Origin: Vicingaceae bacterium
GTDB taxonomy: Bacteria; Bacteroidota; Bacteroidia; Flavobacteriales_E; Vicingaceae
Direction: 5' to 3'
Length of the DNA: 64,000 nt
Assembly: GCA_028336925.1 (NCBI GenBank)
Contig: JAOKVV010000007.1
Span: 1 to 64,000 of the forward strand
Positions 20,985 through 31,552 of this stretch are shown one piece after another. Under the pieces are notes generated by a model that searched no databases, was not told the origin of the DNA, and was given only the letters and a program-made list of their open reading frames with translations. The stretch's first letter is position 1. Each line of letters begins with the position of its first letter. A program made the position numbers and the translations under genes.

Positions 20985-23429
20985 ATGAAGAAGAGCTTTG
21001 ATTTCGACCACTTGAATTTTTCAGAAGCGGTAGATGAAGAAACAGAATTTATACCATTAATGACAACGGAAGACGAGGAGAGTATGAACTCCGAAGAAAT
21101 TCCGGAATCATTACCAATTTTACCTTTAAAAAATACAGTACTTTTTCCAGGTGTTGTAATCCCAATTACTGTAGGCCGAGATAAATCAATTAAATTGATT
21201 CAAGATGCCAATAAGGGTGAAAAGACTATTGGAGTAGTGGCGCAACTTGATGATAAAGTTGAAGATCCGACTATAGAGCAGATGAATAGGGTAGGAACTG
21301 TGGCTAGAATTCTAAAAATGTTTAGAATGCCTGATGGTAATACCACGGTAATTATTCAAGGTAAAAAGCGATTTGAGTTGGTTGAGTTCACTGAGCTTGA
21401 GCCTTATCATAAAGCTACCATTGCCGCGTATGAAGTAGAGGATGTTCCTTCTGATGATGCTTTTGCAGCATTAATAGATTCAATTAAAGATATGTCCTTA
21501 CGGATTATTGATAACTCTCCTAATTTACCATCAGAGGCATCTTTTGCTATTAAAAACATTGATAGTAATGCGTTTTTGATCAATTTCATTGCTTCTAATA
21601 TGAATGCTACTGTTGCTCAAAAGCAAAAGATATTAGTAGAAAAAGATACCAAGGAACGTGCATTGATGTTGCTAACACATTTATCGAAAGATTTACAGAT
21701 GTTAGAGTTGAAAAACGATATTCAGAGTAAAGTAAAAACGGATATTGATAAGCAACAAAAAGAGTACTTCTTGAATCAGCAAATGAAGTTGATACAAGAA
21801 GAATTGGGTGGTAATCCGCAGGAACAAGAAGTAGAAGAATATAAAAAGAAGGCGCTTAAAAAGAAATGGCCTAAAACCGTAAAAGATCGTTTTGAAAAAG
21901 AGCTAGGTAAATTACAACGAATGAATTCTGCTTCAGCGGAATATTCTGTTCAAGTAAATTATATAGAAACTTTAATTGACTTGCCATGGAGCGAATATAC
22001 CAAGGATAAATTCGACTTAAAGCGAGCACAAAAAGTATTGGATCGAGATCATTTTGGATTAAAAGATGTAAAAAAGCGAATAATTGAGCATTTGGCGGTA
22101 CTAAAGTTAAAAGGAGATATGAAATCTCCAATTTTATGCCTTTACGGACCTCCTGGAGTTGGTAAAACTTCATTGGGTAAGTCTATTGCAGAAGCCTTGG
22201 GCCGTAAATATGTGCGTATGTCATTAGGTGGCTTGCGCGATGAAGCAGAATTGAGAGGACACCGGAAAACTTATATTGGTGCAATGCCAGGTAGAATTTT
22301 ACAGAGTTTAAAAAAGACGAAAACATCGAATCCTGTTTTTGTTCTAGATGAGATAGATAAATTGGGATCAGATCATCATGGAGATCCTTCATCAGCGATG
22401 CTAGAGGTATTGGATCCTGAGCAAAATGGTACATTCTACGACAATTTTGTGGAAATGGACTATGATCTTTCAAAGATTTTATTCATTGCTACAGCCAATA
22501 ATTTGGCTTCTATACAGCCTGCTTTGCGCGATAGAATGGAAATTATTGAGATCAATGGCTACACAGTTGAGGAAAAAATAGAAATTGCTAAAAAGCACTT
22601 GATTCCAAGCTTAATTTCATCACATGGAATTAAAAAATCGGATGTAGCTATTTCTAAAGAAGTGATCGAGAAAGTATGCGAAGAGCATACAAGAGAGTCG
22701 GGAGTGCGTGGATTGGAGAAAAAATTAGCGGGCATTGTTCGTTTTGTGGCAAAATCTATTACATTGGAAGAAGATTACAATCCAACAATTTCAGTGGAAG
22801 ATTTACAAACTATTTTAGGTCCTGGTCATTCCAAGGATAAATATCAAGGTAATGATGCAGCCGGTGTGGTTACGGGATTAGCTTGGACATCGGTAGGTGG
22901 TGATATTCTATTTATTGAAACAAGTTTAAGCAAAGGAAAAGGGAAGTTTACATTGACCGGAAATTTAGGGAATGTAATGAAGGAATCGGCCACATTAGCT
23001 TTAGAATACCTGAAGGCTCACGCTGACAAATTGAACCTGACCACAGAAATTTTTGAGAATTGGAATGTTCACATTCACGTGCCGGAAGGCGCTACTCCTA
23101 AAGATGGCCCATCAGCAGGTATCGCTATGCTTACTGCCTTGGCTTCGGCCTTTACGCAGAGAAAGGTGAAGCGAAATTTAGCCATGACCGGTGAAATTAC
23201 ATTGAGAGGTAGAGTGCTACCCGTTGGTGGAATTAAAGAAAAAATTCTTGCTGCTAAACGAGCTGATATCAAAGAAATTATTCTTTCAGCTGATAACGAA
23301 AAAGACATCAATGAAATCGATAAAGCTTACGTAAAAGGCTTGAAATTTCATTATGTTACTGAGATGATTGATGTGATAGAATTGGCATTATTAAAAACGA
23401 AAGTGGATAATCCGATAACGATTAGTTAA
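20985..23429 (+). CDS. lon: ATP-dependent Lon protease
   Basis: 814 aa; LON substrate-binding domain, Walker [10 protein letters not shown], catalytic PKDGPSAG with downstream K in the S16 domain. Confidence 0.98.
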   Translation: MKKSFDFDHLNFSEAVDEETEFIPLMTTEDEESMNSEEIPESLPILPLKNTVLFPGVVIPITVGRDKSIKLIQDANKGEKTIGVVAQLDDKVEDPTIEQMNRVGTVARILKMFRMPDGNTTVIIQGKKRFELVEFTELEPYHKATIAAYEVEDVPSDDAFAALIDSIKDMSLRIIDNSPNLPSEASFAIKNIDSNAFLINFIASNMNATVAQKQKILVEKDTKERALMLLTHLSKDLQMLELKNDIQSKVKTDIDKQQKEYFLNQQMKLIQEELGGNPQEQEVEEYKKKALKKKWPKTVKDRFEKELGKLQRMNSASAEYSVQVNYIETLIDLPWSEYTKDKFDLKRAQKVLDRDHFGLKDVKKRIIEHLAVLKLKGDMKSPILCLYGPPGVGKTSLGKSIAEALGRKYVRMSLGGLRDEAELRGHRKTYIGAMPGRILQSLKKTKTSNPVFVLDEIDKLGSDHHGDPSSAMLEVLDPEQNGTFYDNFVEMDYDLSKILFIATANNLASIQPALRDRMEIIEINGYTVEEKIEIAKKHLIPSLISSHGIKKSDVAISKEVIEKVCEEHTRESGVRGLEKKLAGIVRFVAKSITLEEDYNPTISVEDLQTILGPGHSKDKYQGNDAAGVVTGLAWTSVGGDILFIETSLSKGKGKFTLTGNLGNVMKESATLALEYLKAHADKLNLTTEIFENWNVHIHVPEGATPKDGPSAGIAMLTALASAFTQRKVKRNLAMTGEITLRGRVLPVGGIKEKILAAKRADIKEIILSADNEKDINEIDKAYVKGLKFHYVTEMIDVIELALLKTKVDNPITIS

Positions 23430-23450
23430 TCAGATTTTAAGATAAAAGAA

Positions 23451-23487
23451 AGCCTCATTTCAATAAACCGAAATGAGGCTTTTTTAT
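23451..23487 (+). terminator. Rho-independent terminator of lon
   Basis: aagcctcattt...aaatgaggctt hairpin then TTTTTT. Confidence 0.85.
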
Positions 23488-23652
23488 GCTTTTATTTTTA
23501 GTTAATCAACTTGGCCCTATTGAGGGAGAATAATTACCTCTGACTTAATATATCTAATTATTCAAAATTTACTTATTGTTTATTATATCCACCCCAAAGA
23601 ACTAATCCCATTAATATCCGTTAAATTTGTTTCTTTATTAAAATCGATTTAA

Positions 23653-24828
23653 TTGAATTCATCAACTACTTATGATTATGCCATAATTGGTTTCGGAGCA
23701 GCCGGAGCTAACCTAGCGTTACAAATGGCAGCGGATGCATTTTTTGCCTCCAAATCGATCTTAATTATCGATGAAAATCTAAGTCTGCCGATTACAAAAA
23801 AATGGAGCTTTTGGTCTACAGCCCAAGAAACTGCTTTTCCCATCATTAAAACGTGGAGAAAGGCCAACTTTATTTCCACGGAAGTCAATAAAGAGATTGA
23901 TTTAGAAGACTATCACTACCGCACAGTTGATGCCAATGCATTTAGAGCGTTTGCATTAAATCAAGTAAAAAAACATAAATATGCAAAAGTAGAGGCGTGT
24001 GAAGTACTTCATGTAAATGAAGAACCTAATGCCGTAGAAATATTAACTAACAAGGAGAAAATTACTGCCGCTCATGTTTTTGATAGTCGGGTAACAGCGG
24101 AGTTTAATCACTACATAGACGGAATAAAGTTATTGCAACATTTTAAAGGCATTGTCATAGAAACAGAATCGCCTACTTTTGATGCAGACGCCTTCACCAT
24201 GATGGATTTTAGAAAACCACACGAAGACACGTGCAGCTTTATGTACGTTTTGCCGTTTACTGAGTCTAAGGTGCTGTTTGAGTTCACGTTCTTTAGTCAT
24301 ACTATAGTTTCAGACCAAGTCTATGATGGTGCTATTACAGCTTATCTGAACGAGTATTTCCCTGCTACTAAATTTACCATAGTGGAAACGGAACAAGGCG
24401 TAATTCCGATGACGGATTACCGATTTCATCAGCACAACACCAACCGAATTACTAAGATAGGAACAGCAGGCGGTTGGGTAAAACCATCTACGGGTTATTC
24501 CTTTAATAATTCACAGAAATATGCGAAGGAAATCGTGAATAGGATAAAGAAAGGGGAGCGGTTATCTAAAAAATTAGGTACTAAAGAAGGGGCTATTTAC
24601 GATACCGTATTTTTGGAAGTCTTGAACCATAGCAATGCATTTGGCCAAACCTTATTTACTCAAATGTATACACGAAATCATATTGCCACCATCTTCCGAT
24701 TCTTAGATGAAGAAACTACTTTTTGTGAGGAGTTAAAAATAATGGCGTCTTTTGATTCGACTCCATTCTTGAAGTCTATTTTACGCCTCGTTAAGCGCAA
24801 TGTGTTTGGCTACCCAAAATCCCGTTGA
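23653..24828 (+). CDS. crtY: lycopene beta-cyclase family FAD protein
   Basis: 391 aa; DYAIIGFGAAGANLALQM, GGWVKPSTGYSFNNSQKYA; TTG start as tracked (start uncertain). Confidence 0.85.
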   Translation: MNSSTTYDYAIIGFGAAGANLALQMAADAFFASKSILIIDENLSLPITKKWSFWSTAQETAFPIIKTWRKANFISTEVNKEIDLEDYHYRTVDANAFRAFALNQVKKHKYAKVEACEVLHVNEEPNAVEILTNKEKITAAHVFDSRVTAEFNHYIDGIKLLQHFKGIVIETESPTFDADAFTMMDFRKPHEDTCSFMYVLPFTESKVLFEFTFFSHTIVSDQVYDGAITAYLNEYFPATKFTIVETEQGVIPMTDYRFHQHNTNRITKIGTAGGWVKPSTGYSFNNSQKYAKEIVNRIKKGERLSKKLGTKEGAIYDTVFLEVLNHSNAFGQTLFTQMYTRNHIATIFRFLDEETTFCEELKIMASFDSTPFLKSILRLVKRNVFGYPKSR

Positions 24829-25950
24829 AAAACAGCCTTGCAATAAAAAACCACCTGTAGGTGCATCCCAATTTATCATTTCACCGGCACAAAATACATT
24901 CGGAAAAGCTTTGAGGCTATAATTATCGTTTAAGCTTTCAAAATCTAATCCACCTGCAGTAGAAATGGCTTCATCAATTGGTCTTAATCCTTCAATACAA
25001 ATGGGTAAGGCTTTTACTTTTTGAATTCCAACCGAATGATCTATATATTCCGCTTTGGTAGTGAACTGCTTTAATAAGGCATTCTTTTGTGGGCTTAATT
25101 GCAACTTATCTTTATAATTATTGCTGTTTCCTAATCGGATTTTTAGCTCTTCCGCTGTATTATGTGGTTTTAAATCGATCTCTATCAGGACACTTCCATT
25201 TTTATTCAGTTCATTTCTAATCAGAGAAACGAGCGGATAAATAATATTGCCTTCTAGTCCATAATGAGTAATGGTAGCTTCTCCTTTTAATTCTTGTCCA
25301 CTTAGATTGATGGCAATGTTCTTTAATGGTTTGCCTTCATGAGCCACCAAGAAATCTGGGCCCCATTTAACCGTTATGCCGCAGTTTGCAGCTTCAAACG
25401 GGCTTGTTTTTATTCCTTTTTGGTTAAATAGATGAATCCAATTGCCATTGCTGCCAGTTTTCTTCCAAGATGCACCGCCTAATGCTAAAATAGAATAGTC
25501 GGCTTTGATTAATTCTCCATTTGCGAATGTAAGTTGCTCATTGTTAAAGTCAGTCAATTCATAACCTGTGTTAATGTGTACTCCTTTTTCTAATAAATTA
25601 TATTCTATTCGCCGCAGCACAGAAATAGGCTTTATGCCCTCTTCAGGAAATACACGACCACTAGAGCCTTCATAAGTAGGAATGTATAATTGGGCTAACC
25701 ACATTCGTAAGTGTTTATTAGAAAATGTAGTCAATGGATTTCTTACTTTTACACTAGGGGAGTAGCTTGCTATTAAGTCGTTGCCTTTTTTGGCATTGGT
25801 TAGGTTAAATCCTCCTTTGCCGGCTACTAAAAACTTTCTGCCAATGGTTTTTTCCTTTTCATAAATGGTTACAGCAAACTGATCGCTTAAGAAATAGGCG
25901 GCTATAAGCGCTGTAGGACCTCCACCAATTATAGCTACTGATTTTTTCAC
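24781..25950 (-). CDS. HI0933-like NAD(P)/FAD-dependent oxidoreductase (BaiN/RdsA-like flavoprotein)
   Basis: 389 aa; IIGGGPTALIAAYFLS, GRKFLVAGKGGFNLTNA, FCAGEMINWDAPTGGFLLQGCFSTGF. Confidence 0.88.
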   Translation of the reverse strand: MKKSVAIIGGGPTALIAAYFLSDQFAVTIYEKEKTIGRKFLVAGKGGFNLTNAKKGNDLIASYSPSVKVRNPLTTFSNKHLRMWLAQLYIPTYEGSSGRVFPEEGIKPISVLRRIEYNLLEKGVHINTGYELTDFNNEQLTFANGELIKADYSILALGGASWKKTGSNGNWIHLFNQKGIKTSPFEAANCGITVKWGPDFLVAHEGKPLKNIAINLSGQELKGEATITHYGLEGNIIYPLVSLIRNELNKNGSVLIEIDLKPHNTAEELKIRLGNSNNYKDKLQLSPQKNALLKQFTTKAEYIDHSVGIQKVKALPICIEGLRPIDEAISTAGGLDFESLNDNYSLKAFPNVFCAGEMINWDAPTGGFLLQGCFSTGFWVAKHIALNEA

Positions 25951-26043
25951 ACTGCAAACTTAGAAAAACGAACAGCAGTTAGAACAATTACAGCTCCTTT
26001 TATTTTTTGTACTTAGCTTTGTGAAGCAAATAAAAGAAGTAAC

Positions 26044-26823
26044 ATGGCAAACAAGCAACCACTAATATTGATCACGAATGATGATGGAATTACTGCACCT
26101 GGAATCCTTCATTTAATTGCAATCGCGAAAACGATTAGTAATCAAATTTATGTAGTAGCACCAGACAAGCCACAGAGCGGAATGGGTCATGCGATTACCA
26201 TTAATGCCATGTTGAGAATTCAACCATTTCAAATGGATGGAGTTACGGCGTTTAGTTGTACTGGAACTCCTGTTGATTGTGTTAAGTTGGCTATTTCTAA
26301 AGTAGTTCCTCGTACTCCGGATTTGATTTTATCTGGTGTGAATCACGGTTCAAATTCATCGATTAATGTAATTTACAGCGGCACTATGTCTGCAGCTGTG
26401 GAAGGTGCAATAGAAGGTGTTCCATCAATCGGTTTTTCATTGTGTGATCACAGTATCGATGCATATTTTGCACCTACTGGACCTTATATCAAGCAAATTA
26501 TTGAGTTTGCTCTAAAAAATAAAATGGAGAAACATACTTGTTGGAATGTGAACTTTCCATCCATCTCATCAGAGTTGATTAAAGGTATTAGAATTTGTCG
26601 ACAGGCAAGAGCTGTTTGGGAGGAAGAGTTTCAAGAAAGACAAGATCCATCAGGGAAACCATATTATTGGTTAACTGGTAAGTTTGTAAACCATGAGCCA
26701 GATCGTGAAGATACGGATGAATGGGCATTGAGTCAGGGTTATATTAGTTTAGTGCCTGTGCAGTATGATGTGACTGCTTACCATGTAATCGATCAAATAA
26801 AAGGATTAGAAAATGAAAAATAA
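26044..26823 (+). CDS. surE: 5'/3'-nucleotidase SurE
   Basis: 259 aa; LITNDDGITAPGI, PDKPQSGMGHAIT, SGTPVDCVKL-like, GVNHGSNSSINVIYSGTMSAAVEG. Confidence 0.96.
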   Translation: MANKQPLILITNDDGITAPGILHLIAIAKTISNQIYVVAPDKPQSGMGHAITINAMLRIQPFQMDGVTAFSCTGTPVDCVKLAISKVVPRTPDLILSGVNHGSNSSINVIYSGTMSAAVEGAIEGVPSIGFSLCDHSIDAYFAPTGPYIKQIIEFALKNKMEKHTCWNVNFPSISSELIKGIRICRQARAVWEEEFQERQDPSGKPYYWLTGKFVNHEPDREDTDEWALSQGYISLVPVQYDVTAYHVIDQIKGLENEK

Positions 26824-27115
26824 AATTGATCATATTTGGATGGGAATGCTATTAGGTATTATTTTGCCTATCATTGTTTTAGCTATTTTTTACTTATCGA
26901 GCTATTCTTATCTAACCGTTCCTTCATTTTTGCGAAAAATGGCCTTTATGGAAATTATCATCAAGTTGTTAAGTTTGTGCGCTATTTCTAACATGGGGCT
27001 GTTCTTTACGTTTTACTATTTTCAAAAAGACAAGGCGGCAAGAGGAGTTTTACTTTCTACTTTTATCTATGCATTTGGTGTAGTAGTATATAAATTATTA
27101 AACGGGACCTTATAA
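26813..27115 (+). CDS. small 3-TM membrane protein between surE and lpxB
   Basis: 100 aa; overlaps surE by 11 bp and lpxB by 1 bp. Confidence 0.65.
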   Translation: MKNKIDHIWMGMLLGIILPIIVLAIFYLSSYSYLTVPSFLRKMAFMEIIIKLLSLCAISNMGLFFTFYYFQKDKAARGVLLSTFIYAFGVVVYKLLNGTL

Positions 27116-28233
27116 TGAAGTACTACATAATAGCAGGTGAGGCCTCCGGCGATTTGCACGGCGCTAATTTGATAAAACAATTAAAACTGAAAGACCCAAA
27201 TGCGGAGTTTAGGTGTTGGGGCGGAGATTTAATGCAAGCTCAAGGCGCTGAGGTAGTAAAGCATTACCGTGATTTGGCATTTATGGGATTCATTGAAGTA
27301 GTGATGAACCTAAAAACCATCTTATCAAATATAAAAGTATGTAAAGTAGATATAGCAAATTATCAACCTGATGCGGTGATATTGATAGATTATCCCGGGT
27401 TTAATTTACGAATTGCAGAGTTTGTAAAAGGATTAGGAATAAAGGTGTTCTATTATATTTCACCTCAAATATGGGCTTGGAAACAAAATAGAGTGCATAA
27501 AATCAAGAAGGTAGTCGACAAAATGTTTGTGATTTTACCTTTCGAAAAGGATTTTTATAAGAAGTTTGATATGGAGGTCGACTTTGTAGGCCATCCATTA
27601 ATTGATGCGATTGCCGCAGAGCGAAAAGTACAACCTACTTTTGAGGAGTTTACATCGGCTAATAATTTGCAGAATAAGCCAATTATTGCTTTATTGCCGG
27701 GTAGTCGTAAACAAGAGATCTCGGCCATGCTTCCTATTATGTTAAGCTCAATAAATGATTTTCCTGATTATCAATTTGTGGTTGCAGGAGCACCTTCGCA
27801 AGAATTTGCTCTATATGAACCTTTTTTAAAGGCTGGAAATGCCGATGTCATTTTTGGTAGAACGTATGACTTATTGCAGCAGTCTGAAGCGGCTTTGGTA
27901 ACATCTGGAACCGCTACATTAGAAACAGCTCTTTTCAAATTGCCGGAAGTGGTGTGTTATAAAGGAAGCGCTATTTCTTATGCCATAGCAAAACAGTTGA
28001 TTAAAGTGAAATATATCTCTCTGGTGAACTTAATCATGGACCGAGAAGTGGTAAAAGAATTGATTCAAGGCGAATTGAACACTGTAATGTTGAAAGATGA
28101 ACTATCTAAGGTATTGAAAGGTGGCGAAAAGAGGGATAAATTGCAAGCTGATTATGATGAGTTAATTCAGAAACTTGGGGGCGCAGGTGCTTCGGAGAAA
28201 ACAGCTCAATTAATGATTGATAATTTAACATAA
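27115..28233 (+). CDS. lpxB: lipid-A-disaccharide synthase
   Basis: 372 aa; IIAGEASGDLHGANLI, YISPQIWAWKQNRVHKIKK, LLPGSRKQEI. Confidence 0.96.
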   Translation: MKYYIIAGEASGDLHGANLIKQLKLKDPNAEFRCWGGDLMQAQGAEVVKHYRDLAFMGFIEVVMNLKTILSNIKVCKVDIANYQPDAVILIDYPGFNLRIAEFVKGLGIKVFYYISPQIWAWKQNRVHKIKKVVDKMFVILPFEKDFYKKFDMEVDFVGHPLIDAIAAERKVQPTFEEFTSANNLQNKPIIALLPGSRKQEISAMLPIMLSSINDFPDYQFVVAGAPSQEFALYEPFLKAGNADVIFGRTYDLLQQSEAALVTSGTATLETALFKLPEVVCYKGSAISYAIAKQLIKVKYISLVNLIMDREVVKELIQGELNTVMLKDELSKVLKGGEKRDKLQADYDELIQKLGGAGASEKTAQLMIDNLT

Positions 28234-29377
28234 TTGAAAGCAGTATACTTATTCCTATTTCTTGCCATTCAGGCGTTCAACATTAGAGCAGAACTAATTA
28301 ATATTGGTGTGTTTGCAGATTATTCTGTACAACAATTTGAATTTAATGCACGTGCTGGTTCATATACTATTTTCACTGAAAAGGGTCGATTAAAAGAGAT
28401 ATCACCTCAAGATATAATAATGCTCACTTACTTAAATAAGCAGATTGAAATAAAGCATAATAAAATAAGTTTAGGTCAATTCGATAAAGTCAGTTTTATT
28501 GGAACGGGCTGGTATAACCATTTTAAAATCGCGATTAAGTCTCCCATTCAGAAGGAACACCGATATGATGATAATTTAAAGATTCAACTAACGAATAAGG
28601 GTTTTCAGTTAATTAATAACATTGATCTCGATAATTATATTGCTGGAGTAGTGGAAGCTGAGGTGGGTACAAGACCCGTAGAAGAATACCATAAATTACA
28701 GGCAATTATTTGTAGAACCTATGCTTTAGCGAATTTAAAAAAGCATTTTGCCGATGGCTACAACTTGTGTGACCGAGTTCATTGTCAGGCATATCATGGT
28801 AAAACATTTTTTGATCAGATATCTAAAGCTAGTCAAAGTACAAGAGGTGAGGTAATTGTAGATAGTGATATAGAGTTAATAACAGCTGCATTTCACAGTA
28901 ATTGTGGTGGAGAAACGGTTAAGTCAGGTAATGTTTGGAGTAAAAATCTGTATTATCTCGATGAGGTGATGGATACTTTTTGTCTAAAAACTTCTAATGC
29001 TCATTGGGAGAAAGTAATACCAAAAGTTAATTGGATTAATTATGTAACCGCTCGCGCTCCTCAGGTACAAAAAAAATGATTTTAAACAGAATTTTACTTC
29101 AACACAACGCACTTTAACATATTTAAATATAAGTGAGTTAAGGGTAAAAGATATTCGACATGATTGGAAACTTCGTTCTACTTATTTTTCTGTGTTTTCT
29201 GAAGGTGATAATATACTTTTAAAGGGCCGAGGTTATGGTCATGGAGTTGGTTTATGTCAACAAGGAGCAATGGAAATGGCTAGACTCGGGTTCTCATATT
29301 CTGATATACTCCATAAATACTACAAAGGAGTGCATTTAATCAATTTGTCTGCATTAGAATTCTTTAGAGAAAATTAA
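28234..29377 (+). pseudogene. SpoIID/LytB-domain protein interrupted by a frameshift at an A8 run
   Basis: N-terminal part 28234..29079 (LDNYIAGVVEAEVGTRPVEEYHKLQAIICRTYALANLKKH); C-terminal part continues in frame 2 through 29377 (RGYGHGVGLCQQGAMEMARLGFSYSDILHKYYKGV). The frame-2 reading is open from the A-run (29069-29076) onward. Confidence 0.8.
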
Positions 29378-29412
29378 TTTTGTACATTTAGCTATCTCAT
29401 AAATAGATAGCA

Positions 29413-31452
29413 ATGTTTAGATGGAGTCAAATTCCGTTGATTCGCCTTATAATTCCATTTATAATTGGAATTTTAGCTCAACCGCACCTTAACTTATCTA
29501 CTCTTTGGCTTTCACTTTCTTTTATTGTTTTAGGATTACTATCCCTAATTACAAGTAAAGTAACTATATCATATCGCTTTAGGTCATTAGTCGGTTTATT
29601 TTATTTCATAGTTCTATTTGTAGGTGGAGTAGTTTGTTCTCAATTTTATAATAAATCGCCCGATTCTACATTAGAGAAGTTAGGTTCATATTATGCTCAA
29701 GTGATCGAGCATCCTGAGGAAAAGGAGAAGTCATTATTACTTTCATTAAAATTAATTGGTTTGAATAACCAATTTAGTGAAGAACAAATTCTCGCATATC
29801 TTGAAAAAGATGCTTTAGCCAAACAAATTCAAGTTGGAGACTTTATTTTGTTCAAGGGTACTTCAGCATTGATTAGCAAAAAAAGAAACCCAGGAACTTT
29901 TGATTACGCTAAATACCTTGCAAAAAAGAATATCTATCATCAAGTATATCTACAAAGTGGAAGCTGGAGAATAACAGATTCTAAAGTTGGATTTTACCCC
30001 ATCATTTGGTCAAAAAGGATTCAAAGATATATTCGTTTGTTATTTGATCGTTATTTAACCAATAATTCAGCTAAATCGATATTGTACGCCTTAGTATTGG
30101 GTGATAAGTCTGAACTGGATGATGATTTAAGTAATCAATTTGCTGTGGCAGGAGCGATGCATGTTTTGGCAGTATCAGGCCTTCATGTTGGTATTATTTA
30201 TAAAGTATAGGAAGCGATAATTTTATTGTTGTTTTCAAAAAAGTCATTTAACCAGATAAGGGTCGTATTGCTCATTTCCTTTTTATGGATCTATGCATTT
30301 ATAACTGGTTTATCACCTTCAGTTTTAAGAGCGGTGTTTATGTTTACCTTCATTATCGTTGCAAAAGCACGAATGGACAGACCAAATTTTTACAATACAT
30401 TAGCTGCTTCAGCATTTATTATACTAATTGTTTGGCCAAATTATATTTATCATGTTGGCTTTCAGTTATCCTATTCAGCTGTTTTGGCTATTGTATCTAT
30501 TTATCCGTTGCTTTATCCCTATGTTGTCACTAAAAATAAGTTCATAAATTCAGTAACTAGTTTACTAATTGTTTCCATTGCGGCCCAAATAGGAACAGCC
30601 CCATTCGCCATATATTACTTTCATCAATTTCCTACTTACTTTATCATTACTAACTTAATAGCCATACCTGCCGCTTTTTTATTGCTTTCAGGAGGACTAT
30701 TGCTAATTCCTTTTCACTTTATTTCTACTGATATGGCTAAGTTCTTCGGACTAATAATCGATTGGATAGGCCAAGTATTAAGTTCTTTAATCAGTTGGAT
30801 TAGTAAGTTACCCAACGCCAATCTTAATCAACTGTGGATAGATCAAGTACAGTTATTATCATTATATGTATTCTTAAGCATCCTTATTTATACAGCATCT
30901 AATTTTTGGAAAAAAGGTATTTATATTACATTTTTGGTTTTGATTTTTAGTTTATACTATACCTTAAACTTGAAGTTAGTGCAAAATAGGCAAGAATTAA
31001 TTGTTTTATATTCAGTGAATAACGCCACGGTGTTTAGTTTCATTAAAGGGACAAATTCATTTGTTTATTCATCATGTGATTCGATTTTTACTACTGAAGA
31101 TTGGAACTACCAAATAAAACCATCATTAGATAGCCTTGGTATCATTAATATTCACTTTAATTCAACTAGCTTTCCTTGGGTTTCGTATCTCAAACATGGA
31201 ACAAATGAACTATTTCAGTTAGAGGATAAAGTAGTAGTTATAAGAAATGACACTGCATTAGACCTTTTAATAAAAAAGCATAAAAACGTATTTGTTGTTG
31301 AAAACAATTTAGAACTTACTGAGATTGAAATTCTACCTAATCGCCATTTCGTAACATCATCAGTTACTTGGTGGGAAATAAATAACTTAGAAGGCAATAG
31401 TCAAATGACTTCAATAAGAAAGCTGTACAACAAAGGGTTAATAATTCCTTAA
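29413..31452 (+). pseudogene. comEC: ComEC/Rec2 family protein interrupted by an in-frame TAG at 30208-30210
   Basis: 29413..30210 ends ...AGAMHVLAVSGLHVGIIYKV*; 30226..31452 is in the same frame and continues the Competence domain (LLISFLWIYAFITGLSPSVLRAVFMF). Confidence 0.85.
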
Positions 31453-31552
31453 GTAAAGATATTCTAATCATGTTAATTCAAACTTCTTTGCTAAATAAAT
31501 GTTAATTTTAAAATAATTTATATTAAACATATTACTTTATATTCTTAGAAAG

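Noticed and set aside
21871-22473. Two ~100-aa minus-strand ORFs inside lon
   Set aside because: Antisense shadow of conserved lon codons.
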